From Bacillus sp. sid0103 (lineage in GTDB: Bacteria; Bacillota; Bacilli; Bacillales_B; DSM-18226), in NCBI RefSeq assembly GCF_019219025.1, contig NZ_JAHUWN010000008.1:1-64000 (forward strand): a stretch of DNA of 64,000 nt, read 5' to 3'. The translations under genes and the position numbers were made by a program. Positions 36,074 to 45,247 of the stretch are shown here, piece by piece. Under the pieces are notes generated by a model. It made no database searches and had not been told where the DNA came from. It was given only the letters and a program-made list of their open reading frames with translations. Position 1 is the first letter of the stretch, and each line of letters starts with the position of its first letter.

Positions 36074-37345
36074 TTGAAAGTGGGACGTTTTTTACAGGGA
36101 ATGATGATTGCTATACTATTATTTTCCATGATCATTCCGGCTCAACATGCAAGTGCAGCAGAACTAACCGCGCATCAGGATTTTACCAAAAAGGTATCGA
36201 GTGAATTAAACAAGTACATAAAAAAATCAGGCGGCCGCGTTACCTTACAGTATCAGGATTTGGTTACCGGGGAAATGTTTCAAATTAAAGGAAGGACCTC
36301 AAACCGTGCTGCTAGCACAATTAAGCTGCCGCTGGCCCTCTATATTATGGAGCAAGCAGCTAAAGGAAAGATCAATTTAAATCAGAAGCTTAAATACAAA
36401 AGCTATCATTATTATGGCGGCAGCGGTGTCATCCAAAATCAAAAGGTCGGGACTTATTATACGATTAGAGACCTTGTGAAAAAGGCGATGATTTACAGTG
36501 ATAATATTGCCTTTATCATGTTGAAGGAACGTGTCGGACAGAGTACTTTTATTAAATATATGAAAAGCGTTGGCGGACAATATGCCTATCCGAATGGGCA
36601 AAATTTAACCTCTGCGAATGATTTAACGATCTATGCAAAAAGGCTCTATCAATTTTCCAATAAAAGCCCTCTAGGCAAAGAACTTGTCGGCTATTTGAAA
36701 AAGACTGTTTATAATACAACGATTCCACGTGGGATAAAAGGAACAGTTGTTGCCCACAAGGTGGGGATGATTCCAAATGAAAGAATCTATAATGATGCGG
36801 CTATTGTTTATGATACCAACCCCTATGTGTTAGCGATTATGACAAAAGGAATCTCCTATGAAAAATCACAAAAAGTCATTGCTGGTGTAGCATGGATCGT
36901 AAATAAGCATCATAAAGCAAAGGCGACTGCTCCATATTTTAAAAGTAAGGCAGATTTAACAATCTATCAAAGTAATTCAAAAACAGCAGCAGTTGGTACA
37001 TTGAAAAAATACCAAACTCTGAAAATTATCTCCAGTAAGGGCACTTGGTTTGGGATTAAATTTGGAACAGGAACCGGTTATATTGAAAAGAAATCGGTGA
37101 TTGCTCTTAAGAAAGCATCAGTAAGCAGCTGGGTGTCGAATCTTCCACAAATCGGCAGCATTAAGATGAAGGATAATGCACCAGTTCTCAACAAAGCGAC
37201 TGCAGGTACGGTCATTGCCTATATTAATAAAAATCAAGATTACTATTTTTTCAAAAGGGAAAAAGATTACTATGTTGTTGATCTAGGTGGAAAAGTTGGA
37301 TATGTCGCTAGTAAATATATTTCCGAACTTAATGTAAGTATGTAA
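36074..37345 (+). CDS. Secreted beta-lactamase-like serine hydrolase with SH3-like tail
   Basis: 423 aa. TTG 36074 is preferred because GGGGA lies just upstream; ATG 36062 is in frame but has no room for a ribosome site. Signal peptide 1-28 (ends ASA-AE). Class A beta-lactamase/penicillin-recognising fold at ~35-285 with S81-x-x-K84 (STIK), S142-D-N144 and K229-V-G231. The three active-site motifs are intact but the Glu166-type region of true beta-lactamases is not evident, so a wall hydrolase or esterase role is as likely as drug resistance. The C-terminal ~130 residues hold two SH3-like modules that may bind the wall. Confidence 0.85.
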   Translation: MKVGRFLQGMMIAILLFSMIIPAQHASAAELTAHQDFTKKVSSELNKYIKKSGGRVTLQYQDLVTGEMFQIKGRTSNRAASTIKLPLALYIMEQAAKGKINLNQKLKYKSYHYYGGSGVIQNQKVGTYYTIRDLVKKAMIYSDNIAFIMLKERVGQSTFIKYMKSVGGQYAYPNGQNLTSANDLTIYAKRLYQFSNKSPLGKELVGYLKKTVYNTTIPRGIKGTVVAHKVGMIPNERIYNDAAIVYDTNPYVLAIMTKGISYEKSQKVIAGVAWIVNKHHKAKATAPYFKSKADLTIYQSNSKTAAVGTLKKYQTLKIISSKGTWFGIKFGTGTGYIEKKSVIALKKASVSSWVSNLPQIGSIKMKDNAPVLNKATAGTVIAYINKNQDYYFFKREKDYYVVDLGGKVGYVASKYISELNVSM

Positions 37346-37401
37346 ATTTACCGTCTTACCTAGCTTTTTTAAACCATTCTAATAGAAGGAGCAGACGAGA
37401 A

Positions 37402-38355
37402 ATGAAGAAAATAAAATGGATGGGTTCTTTACTAACTTTACTGCTATTGGCAGCAAACACAGGTACAGCAGAAGCAGCTCCCGTTGTGATCGATAAAACG
37501 CCCCCCAAAATGCCTACTGTGAATCAGCTGACCAATAAATCTTTTACGATAAGCGGAAAGGCTGAGGCAAATACAATTGTTTATGTGAATAGAAATGGTA
37601 AATATTACTTAAAAAAGGTTGCTGACAAAAACGGGGATTTTTCTTTTCCTATTCCACAGCAAAAAAAACAAACCGTCATGGAGGTTTACTCTGTAGATAA
37701 GGCAAATAACAAAAGTCTATCGCGAAAACTGATTGTTAAGTCACAGCCTAAGCTAAAAAAGAAGATTCTGAATGTCCCAATCGTACGGCAGATGCCAGAG
37801 TTACCGCGTGGTTGTGAAGTGACGAGTTTAACGATGTTATTGAAATATACCGGGATCAAAGCCAATAAAATGACGCTTGCCAAACAAGTGAAAAAGGACC
37901 CAGCCCCACTGAAACGGAAAAATGGTAAGATCTATTTTGGCCATCCCAACTATGGGTTTGTCGGTAATATGTATACCTTCAACAAACCGGGTTTTGGCGT
38001 ATTTCATAAACCAATTGAAGCCTTAGCAGAAACATATAAGCCAAATCGAATTAAAAATTTAACCGGAAAACCGTTCGAAACCATCTTAAGTTACGTTAGT
38101 GCTGGTCATCCGGTCTGGATTATTAATACGAGTTGGTTCAGCCGTGTTCCGAATTCGTATTGGCAAACATGGTATACCTCACATGGAACCGTGCGAATTA
38201 CGTATAAAGAACATTCCGTTGTGATTACAGGCTATGATTCCAAGTATGTCTATTTTAATGATCCATTAGATGGAACGAAAAATAAAAAGCGTCCAATCAA
38301 ATCATTTGTTGAAGGCTGGAAACAGTTTGGAAGTCAAGCGATTAGCTATTATTAA
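37402..38355 (+). CDS. Secreted C39-family cysteine peptidase with Ig-like domain
   Basis: 317 aa. Signal peptide 1-25 (ends AEA-AP). An Ig-like module at ~28-113 (DKTPPKMPTVNQ) of the same family as the neighbouring surface proteins. The C39_2-type peptidase domain at ~122-317 has C138 (PRGCEVTS), H271 (KEHSVVITGYD) and N286-D287 (FNDPL), a complete Cys-His-Asp set. Possible roles are cleavage of wall peptides or surface proteins. It lies 56 bases after the serine hydrolase gene and may be co-transcribed. It shares its stop region with the convergent acyltransferase gene. Confidence 0.85.
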   Translation: MKKIKWMGSLLTLLLLAANTGTAEAAPVVIDKTPPKMPTVNQLTNKSFTISGKAEANTIVYVNRNGKYYLKKVADKNGDFSFPIPQQKKQTVMEVYSVDKANNKSLSRKLIVKSQPKLKKKILNVPIVRQMPELPRGCEVTSLTMLLKYTGIKANKMTLAKQVKKDPAPLKRKNGKIYFGHPNYGFVGNMYTFNKPGFGVFHKPIEALAETYKPNRIKNLTGKPFETILSYVSAGHPVWIINTSWFSRVPNSYWQTWYTSHGTVRITYKEHSVVITGYDSKYVYFNDPLDGTKNKKRPIKSFVEGWKQFGSQAISYY

Positions 38356-39476
38356 GGTGATGTACGCATCTTCGTTTTTAAAAATGGAAATTGAGCCAAA
38401 CGGAGGATCCAGTTAATGCAGATCGAAACTAGGATTGTTAGGATAAACACCCACATCACGATCAAAGTCGAATAGTATGGCGCAAAGCTCATTTTTTGAA
38501 AAAAGTAATAAATAAAAAAGGTATGGGTCAGCCAAATAATCGTTGAGTGTTTTCCTAACAGAAAGAATAACTTTTCTAGAATCTTGATATTTTGAACGAG
38601 TTTAACAAACGAGAAAATCACGATCGGTGCGAGAATAAAATCTGCGTAATTATAGATTCCCTCAATTTCGGGACCTCTTGTTTCAACAATAAATTTGAAG
38701 GTGTACTGTCGTAAATAAAAGCAGAGTACAAGTAACAGCATATACACGATTTTACTATTTAAATGAATTTTAGAGAAAAAGGCATTCATTTTTTCAAATA
38801 AGGAATATTTTGAAAAGAAAATCCCGGTAATGAAGATTATTTGCCACGTTAATAACGTACTAAGATGATTGATCGCAATTTGTACTAATTCATGAGTAGG
38901 AAAAAAGTCATCTATGTGAAGAAAGAAAGCAGAAAGAAACAGGCAAATAAATGAGAGGTAACTTGTCAGAGTCGGCCAATTTTCAATCAATTTTATTATT
39001 ACCGGGAAAAGCAAGACCAATTCGATATAAACAGAGATGAACCACCACTCACCATTGTAGGTATGAACTAGGGCAAATAAATTATAAATAAAAAGCTTAG
39101 GATTCCAAGTATAGCGCAGCGTATTGTCAAAATATTTCAGCCCAATCGGAATGAAAATAAAAAAGATCATCCAATAAATGATAAAAAAGTTGATGGCTCT
39201 TTTTAACCCCTGGCCAAATGTGAACTTGTGTTTTGATTGGAAGCTTTTATAAAGACCCAACCCGCTTAAGAACAGGAATATGGCCACACATAGCTTTCCA
39301 AATTCCCCAATGAGCTGGTCTAAGGGAGTGTCATCAATCATCATGATGGGTGAGTAATCGACAGTAGCAATACGGGTTGGAAAAGCAAATAAATGATGAT
39401 AGACCATTAAGAGGATTGCCAGTCCCTTTGCAATGGCAGTCATATTCCTAGAAAAAACAAATGGTTTATTCTGCAT
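38352..39476 (-). CDS. Membrane acyltransferase (acyltransferase 3 family)
   Basis: 374 aa, ATG after GAGGTGA. About ten membrane helices. The N-terminal helix carries LAILLMVYHHLFAF, where the histidine pair matches the conserved His of acyltransferase 3 proteins; FLSGLGLYKSF follows in the second helix. Such enzymes O-acetylate or succinylate wall polysaccharides and exopolysaccharides. Its stop codon overlaps that of the convergent C39 peptidase gene (TTAA at 38352-38355), with no terminator between them. Confidence 0.88.
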   Translation of the reverse strand: MQNKPFVFSRNMTAIAKGLAILLMVYHHLFAFPTRIATVDYSPIMMIDDTPLDQLIGEFGKLCVAIFLFLSGLGLYKSFQSKHKFTFGQGLKRAINFFIIYWMIFFIFIPIGLKYFDNTLRYTWNPKLFIYNLFALVHTYNGEWWFISVYIELVLLFPVIIKLIENWPTLTSYLSFICLFLSAFFLHIDDFFPTHELVQIAINHLSTLLTWQIIFITGIFFSKYSLFEKMNAFFSKIHLNSKIVYMLLLVLCFYLRQYTFKFIVETRGPEIEGIYNYADFILAPIVIFSFVKLVQNIKILEKLFFLLGKHSTIIWLTHTFFIYYFFQKMSFAPYYSTLIVMWVFILTILVSICINWILRLAQFPFLKTKMRTSP

Positions 39477-39648
39477 ACCTTTTCACCTCAACTAACGATT
39501 ATGAATCTATCCATTATAGGTTGGATGGAATGATTGGGGATTATTCATGAATGAGATTATTCTTTTTGCATGAAATGGGGAAAAGCGTCACCTGCATATC
39601 TTAGAAAAGAAGTTTTAGAGAGTTGTTTATTTTAGAGGGGGAAAAGAT

Positions 39649-40365
39649 ATGTTCAAAAAAACAACAATCATGACACTAGCCATGTTGCTCTTAATTAGTA
39701 CCTGCTTCTTTTCAACAGATCTTACCTATGCAGCAGAGTCAAAAACTAGTAAGGTTGTTTATTTGACCTTTGATGACGGTCCCAACCAGTATACCCCGAA
39801 AATACTTGATATCTTGAAGAAGAAAAAGGCACATGCGACCTTTTTTATGATTGAGGGCAATATCAAACGGAATCCGAAAACCGTTCAACGGATGATAAAA
39901 GAAGGAAATTATCCAGCTGTACATAGTGTTTCCCACGATGTACGCAAATTATATCGGGGAAGCTCCAATAATGTTGCCATTGAAATGGAAAAAACGCGCC
40001 AAACCTTGTTAAAAGTTTCTAAGTTTAATAGTAAATTGACCCGCGTGCCTTATGGAAGTAAACCTTATATGAAGAAACCGCTCCGTGATGCTTTAGCGAA
40101 AAAGGGTTTTAAGATGTGGGACTGGGACATTGATACACTCGATTGGAAATATAATCGAACAAGACCAACGATGATTACCTCGAGGGTTAAATCCGGACTT
40201 AAAGGCAAAAAAGGCCCAATTGTGATTCTTTTCCATGATTCAAGAGGAACAGTGCAGCAGCTTCCGATTATTATTGATTTTCTGCACAAAAAAGGTTATA
40301 CATTAGAGGTCTATAACCCTCAAAAACATTTGGTAAAGAATTTTTGGAAAGATAAGCGCTTATAG
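39649..40365 (+). CDS. Secreted polysaccharide deacetylase (NodB domain)
   Basis: 238 aa, ATG after GAGGGGGAAAAG. Signal peptide 1-28. NodB homology domain at ~34-225: motif 1 TFDDGP with D42/D43; motif 2 HSVSHD with H92 and H96 as metal ligands; motif 3 RVPYGSKP; motif 4 DWDIDTLDW; motif 5 ILFHDS. All catalytic motifs are intact. The substrate is probably peptidoglycan or another wall N-acetylated glycan. It stands alone, followed by a terminator. Confidence 0.92.
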   Translation: MFKKTTIMTLAMLLLISTCFFSTDLTYAAESKTSKVVYLTFDDGPNQYTPKILDILKKKKAHATFFMIEGNIKRNPKTVQRMIKEGNYPAVHSVSHDVRKLYRGSSNNVAIEMEKTRQTLLKVSKFNSKLTRVPYGSKPYMKKPLRDALAKKGFKMWDWDIDTLDWKYNRTRPTMITSRVKSGLKGKKGPIVILFHDSRGTVQQLPIIIDFLHKKGYTLEVYNPQKHLVKNFWKDKRL

Positions 40366-40425
40366 AATGAACATGGAAAAAATTTAATTGAGGTTGGAAA
40401 ATGAGGACTTAAAATAATAAAATCG

Positions 40426-40456
40426 AAAAGGGCTGCCATGGGCGCCCTTTTGTTTT
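40426..40456 (+). terminator. Terminator after the deacetylase gene
   Basis: AAAAGGGC (40427-40434) pairs with GCCCTTTT (40444-40451), followed by a T-rich tail. Confidence 0.8.
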
Positions 40457-40506
40457 GTCCAATTTAGTTAAAAGTAATGACAGATTAAAAATATCCTAGT
40501 TTATTT

Positions 40507-40535
40507 TTGGGATTATAAATTTTTATTCCTATAAT
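40507..40535 (+). promoter_or_regulatory. Candidate sigma-A promoter of the first glycosyltransferase gene
   Basis: TTGGGA at 40507-40512 and TATAAT at 40530-40535, spacer 17. The start codon is ~147 bases downstream, leaving a long leader. The gap 40366-40681 otherwise holds the deacetylase terminator. Confidence 0.4.
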
Positions 40536-40681
40536 GTGGAAACCTATCGTATTAAAGGGTGGAAAGGGTATATAAAGACAAAACATGTTATAATTTAACA
40601 TTGCTATACCCCAAACGGCAGAAATTTGTTAAAATCGATAAGGAAAATTGTCGAAATTTCAGGGAGTGTGACTGAAGTAAC

Positions 40682-42820
40682 ATGAATACTATACAAAAAG
40701 CGACGGTATCAATCATAATTCCGTATTACAACTCCATGGAATTCATTGGAGACTGTTTGAATTCCGTATTATCACAAAGCTACACTAATTTGGAGATTAT
40801 TATCATAAATGATGGTTCGGATACAGAAAATACTGGTTACCTTGAAACGTTGCTTCAAGACAAAAGAATTGTCTATTTAAAAAATGACTCAAAACAGGGA
40901 GTGGCCTATTCACGGAATAAAGGCTTGAGTTCTGTGACAGGGGAGTTGGTGTTTTTTCTAGATAGTGAAGACATCCTAGCTGAAAACTCAATTGAATTCC
41001 TTGTAGCCCATATTAAAGAAGCGCCTGCGATTGCGGGGAAAACCAAACGATTATTAAAGCCAACGGATTTAGAGATTCCCCAGCCGCCGGAAGTAATGGT
41101 AATCGATCAACCTAGTCCTATAATATTCAATAGCGGCAGTATTTTAAACGTATTGATTCGGAATAGTTTCATCAAAGAACGTTCGATTCGCTTCTATGAG
41201 GAAACGGAAGGCGCAACAGATATATCAGGGATCATTCCGTTTATCCTATATGTAAAAAGTTTACCTTGCTTAAATATTTATACATATTTTCAACGGGTGA
41301 GAAATGATCCGATTTCCAATCCAAGTCTGGTCCAACGATCAATCCAAGAACGAACCCGTGATTTTATCAAAATTTATATGGAATTGACTAAACAGTATGG
41401 AAAATCGGAACTAGTAAAGGAATATTTGGACGGGTTACTCCTAAGGTTTTACCGAAGACAGGTAATCAATATTTTTCAAGATAAAAAACATTTTGATGAG
41501 TTCTTTGCCTTATTGTCGTCCGCGATGAAAGAAGTCAACCCGGCTACGATGGCTTCACAGCCTAGACATATTAAAAGGGAGATTAACCAGTTACGGTCTG
41601 GAAGTAAAGATAAATTCATCAAGGGCTTTAGATTTCATGTGGAAGTAAGGGACTTTAAAAATGCGATTAAAGGGTTCACTAGACTTAAAAGGTATATTTA
41701 CAATAAGTTTTTCTTGAGATTCCCAATGAAGGAGAATTACATTATATTTGAAAGTTTCTTAGGAAAAAACTATTCGGATAGTCCCCGTAATATTTACGAA
41801 TATATTATGGAAAATAAACTGGATTATCAGTGCATTTGGGTATTCAATGATAAAAATCGTAAAATCCCTGGCAACGCCAAAATCGTGAAGAGATTCAGTC
41901 TCGCTTACTACTATTATTTTGCAGTGTCAAAATACTGGATCAATAACATGCGCCAGCCGCTCCATCTTGTCAAACGTGAGGGAAATGTCTTTTTAGAGAC
42001 CTGGCATGGTACACCACTTAAAAAATTGGTATTTGATATGAAGGATGTATATTCGGCCAATCCAAGATACAAACGGGATTTCTATATGCAGTCGCGTGCG
42101 TGGGATTACTTATTATCGCCAAACCGCTATTCATCTGAAATATTTAGAAGCGCCTTTAAGTTTGATAACGAAATGCTCGAGTACGGATATCCTCGAAATG
42201 ATATTCTGTATTCACTACAAAAGGAAGAAATTGTAGCCCGGGTAAAGAAAAACATTGGGATCCCTGACAATAAAAAAGTGGTACTATACGCCCCAACATG
42301 GCGTGATGATGACTACTACGAGCCTGGCAAATATAAATTTCAACTTCAACTGGATCTACATAAAATGAAGGAAACTCTTGGGGATGACTATGTTGTCGCA
42401 CTAAGGATGCACTATTTTATTGCGGATGATATTAATGTTGAAGGCTTGGATGGCTTTGCGTTCAATCTTTCGAAGTATGATGATATTGCTGAATTATACC
42501 TAATTTCAGATATCCTCATAACCGATTATTCTTCCGTATTTTTTGATTACGCCAACCTAAAACGGCCGATTCTATTCTTTACGTATGACCTGGATAAGTA
42601 CCGGGACCAATTAAGAGGCTTCTATCTCGATTTTGAAAATGAAGGACCAGGACCGCTCTTGAAGACAAGCGATGCCGTTATTGAGGCAATATCAAATATT
42701 GATGAGGTTACCAAGGAATATGCAGAAAGATATGATTCCTTTTACGAAAAATTCTGCAGCTGGCATGATGGGAAATCAACGGAGAAGGTTGTAAAACGAT
42801 TGCTGATAAACGATAAATAA
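40682..42820 (+). CDS. GT2 glycosyltransferase fused to CDP-glycerol glycerophosphotransferase
   Basis: 712 aa. GT-A (GT2) domain at ~8-220 (SIIIPYYNSMEFI, IIINDGSD, FFLDSEDIL as the metal-binding acidic motif). The CDP-glycerol glycerophosphotransferase domain (TagF/TagB type) covers ~350-712 with the HGTPLKK loop at ~441 and ITDYSSVFFD at ~615, the residues known to bind CDP-glycerol. It would add a sugar and a glycerol-phosphate to a wall polymer, in the cytoplasm at the membrane. The best ribosome site (CAGGGAG) is 15 bases from ATG, an unusual spacing. A terminator follows, so it is a single-gene unit. Confidence 0.9.
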   Translation: MNTIQKATVSIIIPYYNSMEFIGDCLNSVLSQSYTNLEIIIINDGSDTENTGYLETLLQDKRIVYLKNDSKQGVAYSRNKGLSSVTGELVFFLDSEDILAENSIEFLVAHIKEAPAIAGKTKRLLKPTDLEIPQPPEVMVIDQPSPIIFNSGSILNVLIRNSFIKERSIRFYEETEGATDISGIIPFILYVKSLPCLNIYTYFQRVRNDPISNPSLVQRSIQERTRDFIKIYMELTKQYGKSELVKEYLDGLLLRFYRRQVINIFQDKKHFDEFFALLSSAMKEVNPATMASQPRHIKREINQLRSGSKDKFIKGFRFHVEVRDFKNAIKGFTRLKRYIYNKFFLRFPMKENYIIFESFLGKNYSDSPRNIYEYIMENKLDYQCIWVFNDKNRKIPGNAKIVKRFSLAYYYYFAVSKYWINNMRQPLHLVKREGNVFLETWHGTPLKKLVFDMKDVYSANPRYKRDFYMQSRAWDYLLSPNRYSSEIFRSAFKFDNEMLEYGYPRNDILYSLQKEEIVARVKKNIGIPDNKKVVLYAPTWRDDDYYEPGKYKFQLQLDLHKMKETLGDDYVVALRMHYFIADDINVEGLDGFAFNLSKYDDIAELYLISDILITDYSSVFFDYANLKRPILFFTYDLDKYRDQLRGFYLDFENEGPGPLLKTSDAVIEAISNIDEVTKEYAERYDSFYEKFCSWHDGKSTEKVVKRLLINDK

Positions 42821-42865
42821 CCTGGGCCTTAGTGAAATAGTTTTAGAAGATAAAAGTAAATAATA

Positions 42866-42894
42866 AAGACCGTCTCCATTAAAGAGACGGTTTT
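42866..42894 (+). terminator. Terminator after the GT2-CGT gene
   Basis: ACCGTCTC (42869-42876) pairs with GAGACGGT (42884-42891), followed by TTT. Confidence 0.75.
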
Positions 42895-43167
42895 CACAAT
42901 CGATAATTTGATTTAAACTATGGCAAAAAATGCCCTAATTTTACAAGATACAACAAATTTCACTTTAAATTTCGATGACATTCTTGAATTTTTGACTAAT
43001 TCTTATACCATTTGCTATCTTATTATCTTATAATAAAGCAGGAAAATATCCCTTTCATTAACTTGAGTTGGGAACAGTTGAATAAGACTGTATTTTTTTA
43101 AGTAAATTAATAATAGTTTCATTATACATAAAATCATTTCAATTGACTTAGAGAGGTGTGCTAAATA
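42895..43167 (+). promoter_or_regulatory. AT-rich promoter region of the rfbAB-led operon
   Basis: No gene. TTGACT at 42992 with TATCTT at 43016 (spacer 18), and a perfect TATAAT at 43029-43034 without a good -35, are the best promoter candidates. The leader to GTG 43168 is over 120 bases. No riboswitch fold was recognised. Confidence 0.35.
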
Positions 43168-44052
43168 GTGAAAGGAATTATTCTAGCAGGGGGTACCGGA
43201 AGTAGGTTATATCCTATAACGAAGGGAATCTCCAAACAATTAGTGCCTATATATGATAAACCGATGGTATACTATCCGTTATCTGTCTTAATGCTTGCAG
43301 GCATTAAAGAAATTTTGATTATTTCAACCCCAAATGATTTGCCGCAGTTTGAACGGCTGCTCGGAGATGGAAGCCACTTAGGATTATCTATTTCCTATAC
43401 CGTTCAAGAAAAACCAGGTGGACTAGCAGAAGCTTTCCTTGTGGGGGAAGAGTTTATCGGCCAAGACAAAGTGGCATTGGTACTTGGCGATAACATTTTC
43501 TATGGCCAAGGACTAAAGGAATCCTTACAAAGAGCTGTAAACTTAGAAGAAGGGGCCGTTATTTTTGGTTATTATGTAAGTAATCCTGAAGAATACGGGG
43601 TAGTTGAATTTGATGATGAGGGCAATGTCTTAAGTCTTGAGGAAAAACCAGCAAATCCTAAATCAAATTACGCCGTACCAGGGCTTTATTTCTTCGATAA
43701 TGATGTTGTTGAAATTGCCAAAACGATAAAGCCGTCACCAAGAGGTGAGCTGGAGATTACAACGGTCAATGAGGTTTATTTAAAAAGAGGGAAACTTAAA
43801 ACAGAAATGTTAGGCCGTGGTATGGCCTGGCTCGATACAGGAACACATAGCAGTTTGTTAAAAGCGAGCAACTATGTAGAAGCAGTCCAAAACCGGCAAG
43901 GGTTATATATTTCGTGCATAGAAGAAATTGCTTACCGACAAGGATATATTGACAAACAACAACTGTTGGAATTAGCAGAATCATTAAGTAAAACGGATTA
44001 TGGACAATATCTATTTCATCTCGCAGAAACGTATCCTCCTAAAAGGAAATAG
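43168..44052 (+). CDS. rfbA: Glucose-1-phosphate thymidylyltransferase
   Basis: 294 aa, the usual RmlA length. GTG start after GAGAGGTG. Nucleotidyltransferase signature [11 protein letters not shown] near residue 8, [18 protein letters not shown], then [10 protein letters not shown] and LGDNIFYG near 110; all typical of RmlA. It makes dTDP-glucose from dTTP and glucose-1-phosphate. RmlB follows after 20 bases; rmlC and rmlD are absent here, so rhamnose is not the obvious product of this cluster. Confidence 0.96.
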   Translation: MKGIILAGGTGSRLYPITKGISKQLVPIYDKPMVYYPLSVLMLAGIKEILIISTPNDLPQFERLLGDGSHLGLSISYTVQEKPGGLAEAFLVGEEFIGQDKVALVLGDNIFYGQGLKESLQRAVNLEEGAVIFGYYVSNPEEYGVVEFDDEGNVLSLEEKPANPKSNYAVPGLYFFDNDVVEIAKTIKPSPRGELEITTVNEVYLKRGKLKTEMLGRGMAWLDTGTHSSLLKASNYVEAVQNRQGLYISCIEEIAYRQGYIDKQQLLELAESLSKTDYGQYLFHLAETYPPKRK

Positions 44053-44072
44053 CTAGTAAAGGTGCTGAAAAA

Positions 44073-45131
44073 ATGAAAACATATTTAGTTACAGGCGGGG
44101 CTGGGTTTATTGGCTCTAACTTTGTATTGTATATGCTAAAGAAGTATTCGGATATTAAGATTATCAATGTGGATTTATTAACTTATGCAGGAAATCTTGA
44201 GAACCTTAAAAGTGTGGAAAACAACGAAAATTATCAATTTGTCCAAGCAGATATTGGAGATGCGAAAGCTATTCAGGCAATTTTTGATCAGTATGATATT
44301 GATTATGTTGTTAACTTTGCTGCAGAATCACATGTGGATAGGAGCATTGAAGATCCTGAAGTCTTTGTGAAAACAAATGTCTTAGGAACTTTAAACCTTT
44401 TAAATATTGCCAAAGATAAATGGTTAGTCGGTGATGATGTATACAAGGAAGGGAAAAAATTTCTCCAGGTATCAACGGATGAAGTTTATGGCTCCCTTGG
44501 AGAAACCGGGTATTTCACGGAAAAAACGCCGCTGGATCCAAGCAGTCCATACTCTGCTAGTAAAACGTCAGCTGATCTATTAGTCAAAGCTTATTGGGAA
44601 ACATATAAAATGCCTATTAACATTACAAGATGTTCTAACAATTACGGTCCTTATCATTTTCCTGAAAAGCTCATTCCATTAATTATTCATAACTGTCTAC
44701 ATCACAAAGAAATTCCTGTTTATGGGAATGGTAAAAATGTAAGGGATTGGCTCTATGTGGAAGACCATTGTAAAGCTATTGATATGGTAGTGAAGAATGG
44801 CAGACTAGGGGAAGTTTACAATGTTGGTGGTCACAATGAACGAACGAATATTGAGATTGTCAAAATAATCATCGCCTATTTACAACAACATGCTGATCCT
44901 TCAATTACAGAGGATTTAATAACGTTTGTTAAGGATAGAAAAGGTCATGATCTTAGATATGCCATCGATCCAACGAAAATTACAGAGGAACTAGGATGGG
45001 AACCGGAAACCAAATTTGAGGACGGAATCGTTCGGACGATTAATTGGTATCTTGAAAATCAAGATTGGATGAATCACGTAACGAGCGGAGCATACAAGGC
45101 ATATTACAGTAAAATGTATGACCAAAAATGA
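44073..45131 (+). CDS. rfbB: dTDP-glucose 4,6-dehydratase
   Basis: 352 aa, ATG after AAAGGTG. Rossmann SDR with GGAGFIGS at ~8-15, AAESHVDRS near 84, STDEVYGS near 138 and the catalytic YSASK near 168. It makes dTDP-4-keto-6-deoxyglucose, the branch point for rhamnose and amino-deoxy sugars. The DegT aminotransferase at 48587 is a natural next step. Confidence 0.96.
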   Translation: MKTYLVTGGAGFIGSNFVLYMLKKYSDIKIINVDLLTYAGNLENLKSVENNENYQFVQADIGDAKAIQAIFDQYDIDYVVNFAAESHVDRSIEDPEVFVKTNVLGTLNLLNIAKDKWLVGDDVYKEGKKFLQVSTDEVYGSLGETGYFTEKTPLDPSSPYSASKTSADLLVKAYWETYKMPINITRCSNNYGPYHFPEKLIPLIIHNCLHHKEIPVYGNGKNVRDWLYVEDHCKAIDMVVKNGRLGEVYNVGGHNERTNIEIVKIIIAYLQQHADPSITEDLITFVKDRKGHDLRYAIDPTKITEELGWEPETKFEDGIVRTINWYLENQDWMNHVTSGAYKAYYSKMYDQK

Positions 45132-45154
45132 TAAGTAACTGCAAATTTACATCT

Positions 45155-45179
45155 TCCCTACTCATTCCTTAAGTAGGGA
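45155..45179 (+). other. Hairpin in the rfbB-CGT gap
   Basis: TCCCTACT (45155-45162) pairs perfectly with AGTAGGGA (45172-45179). A TTAAGCCTTTT tail follows, too weak for a clear terminator; it may reduce read-through or protect the upstream mRNA. Confidence 0.45.
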
Positions 45180-45247
45180 TTAAGCCTTTTAGGGACGACC
45201 ATTTCTGTAAGATTTTACCCTCTTTCAGAAGAGTAAGGAGAAGAAAG

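Noticed and set aside
36074..37345. Calling the serine hydrolase a true antibiotic-resistance beta-lactamase
   Set aside because: The three active-site motifs are present, but the fused SH3-like tail and the wall-enzyme setting, with no evident Glu166-type motif, make a resistance function unproven.
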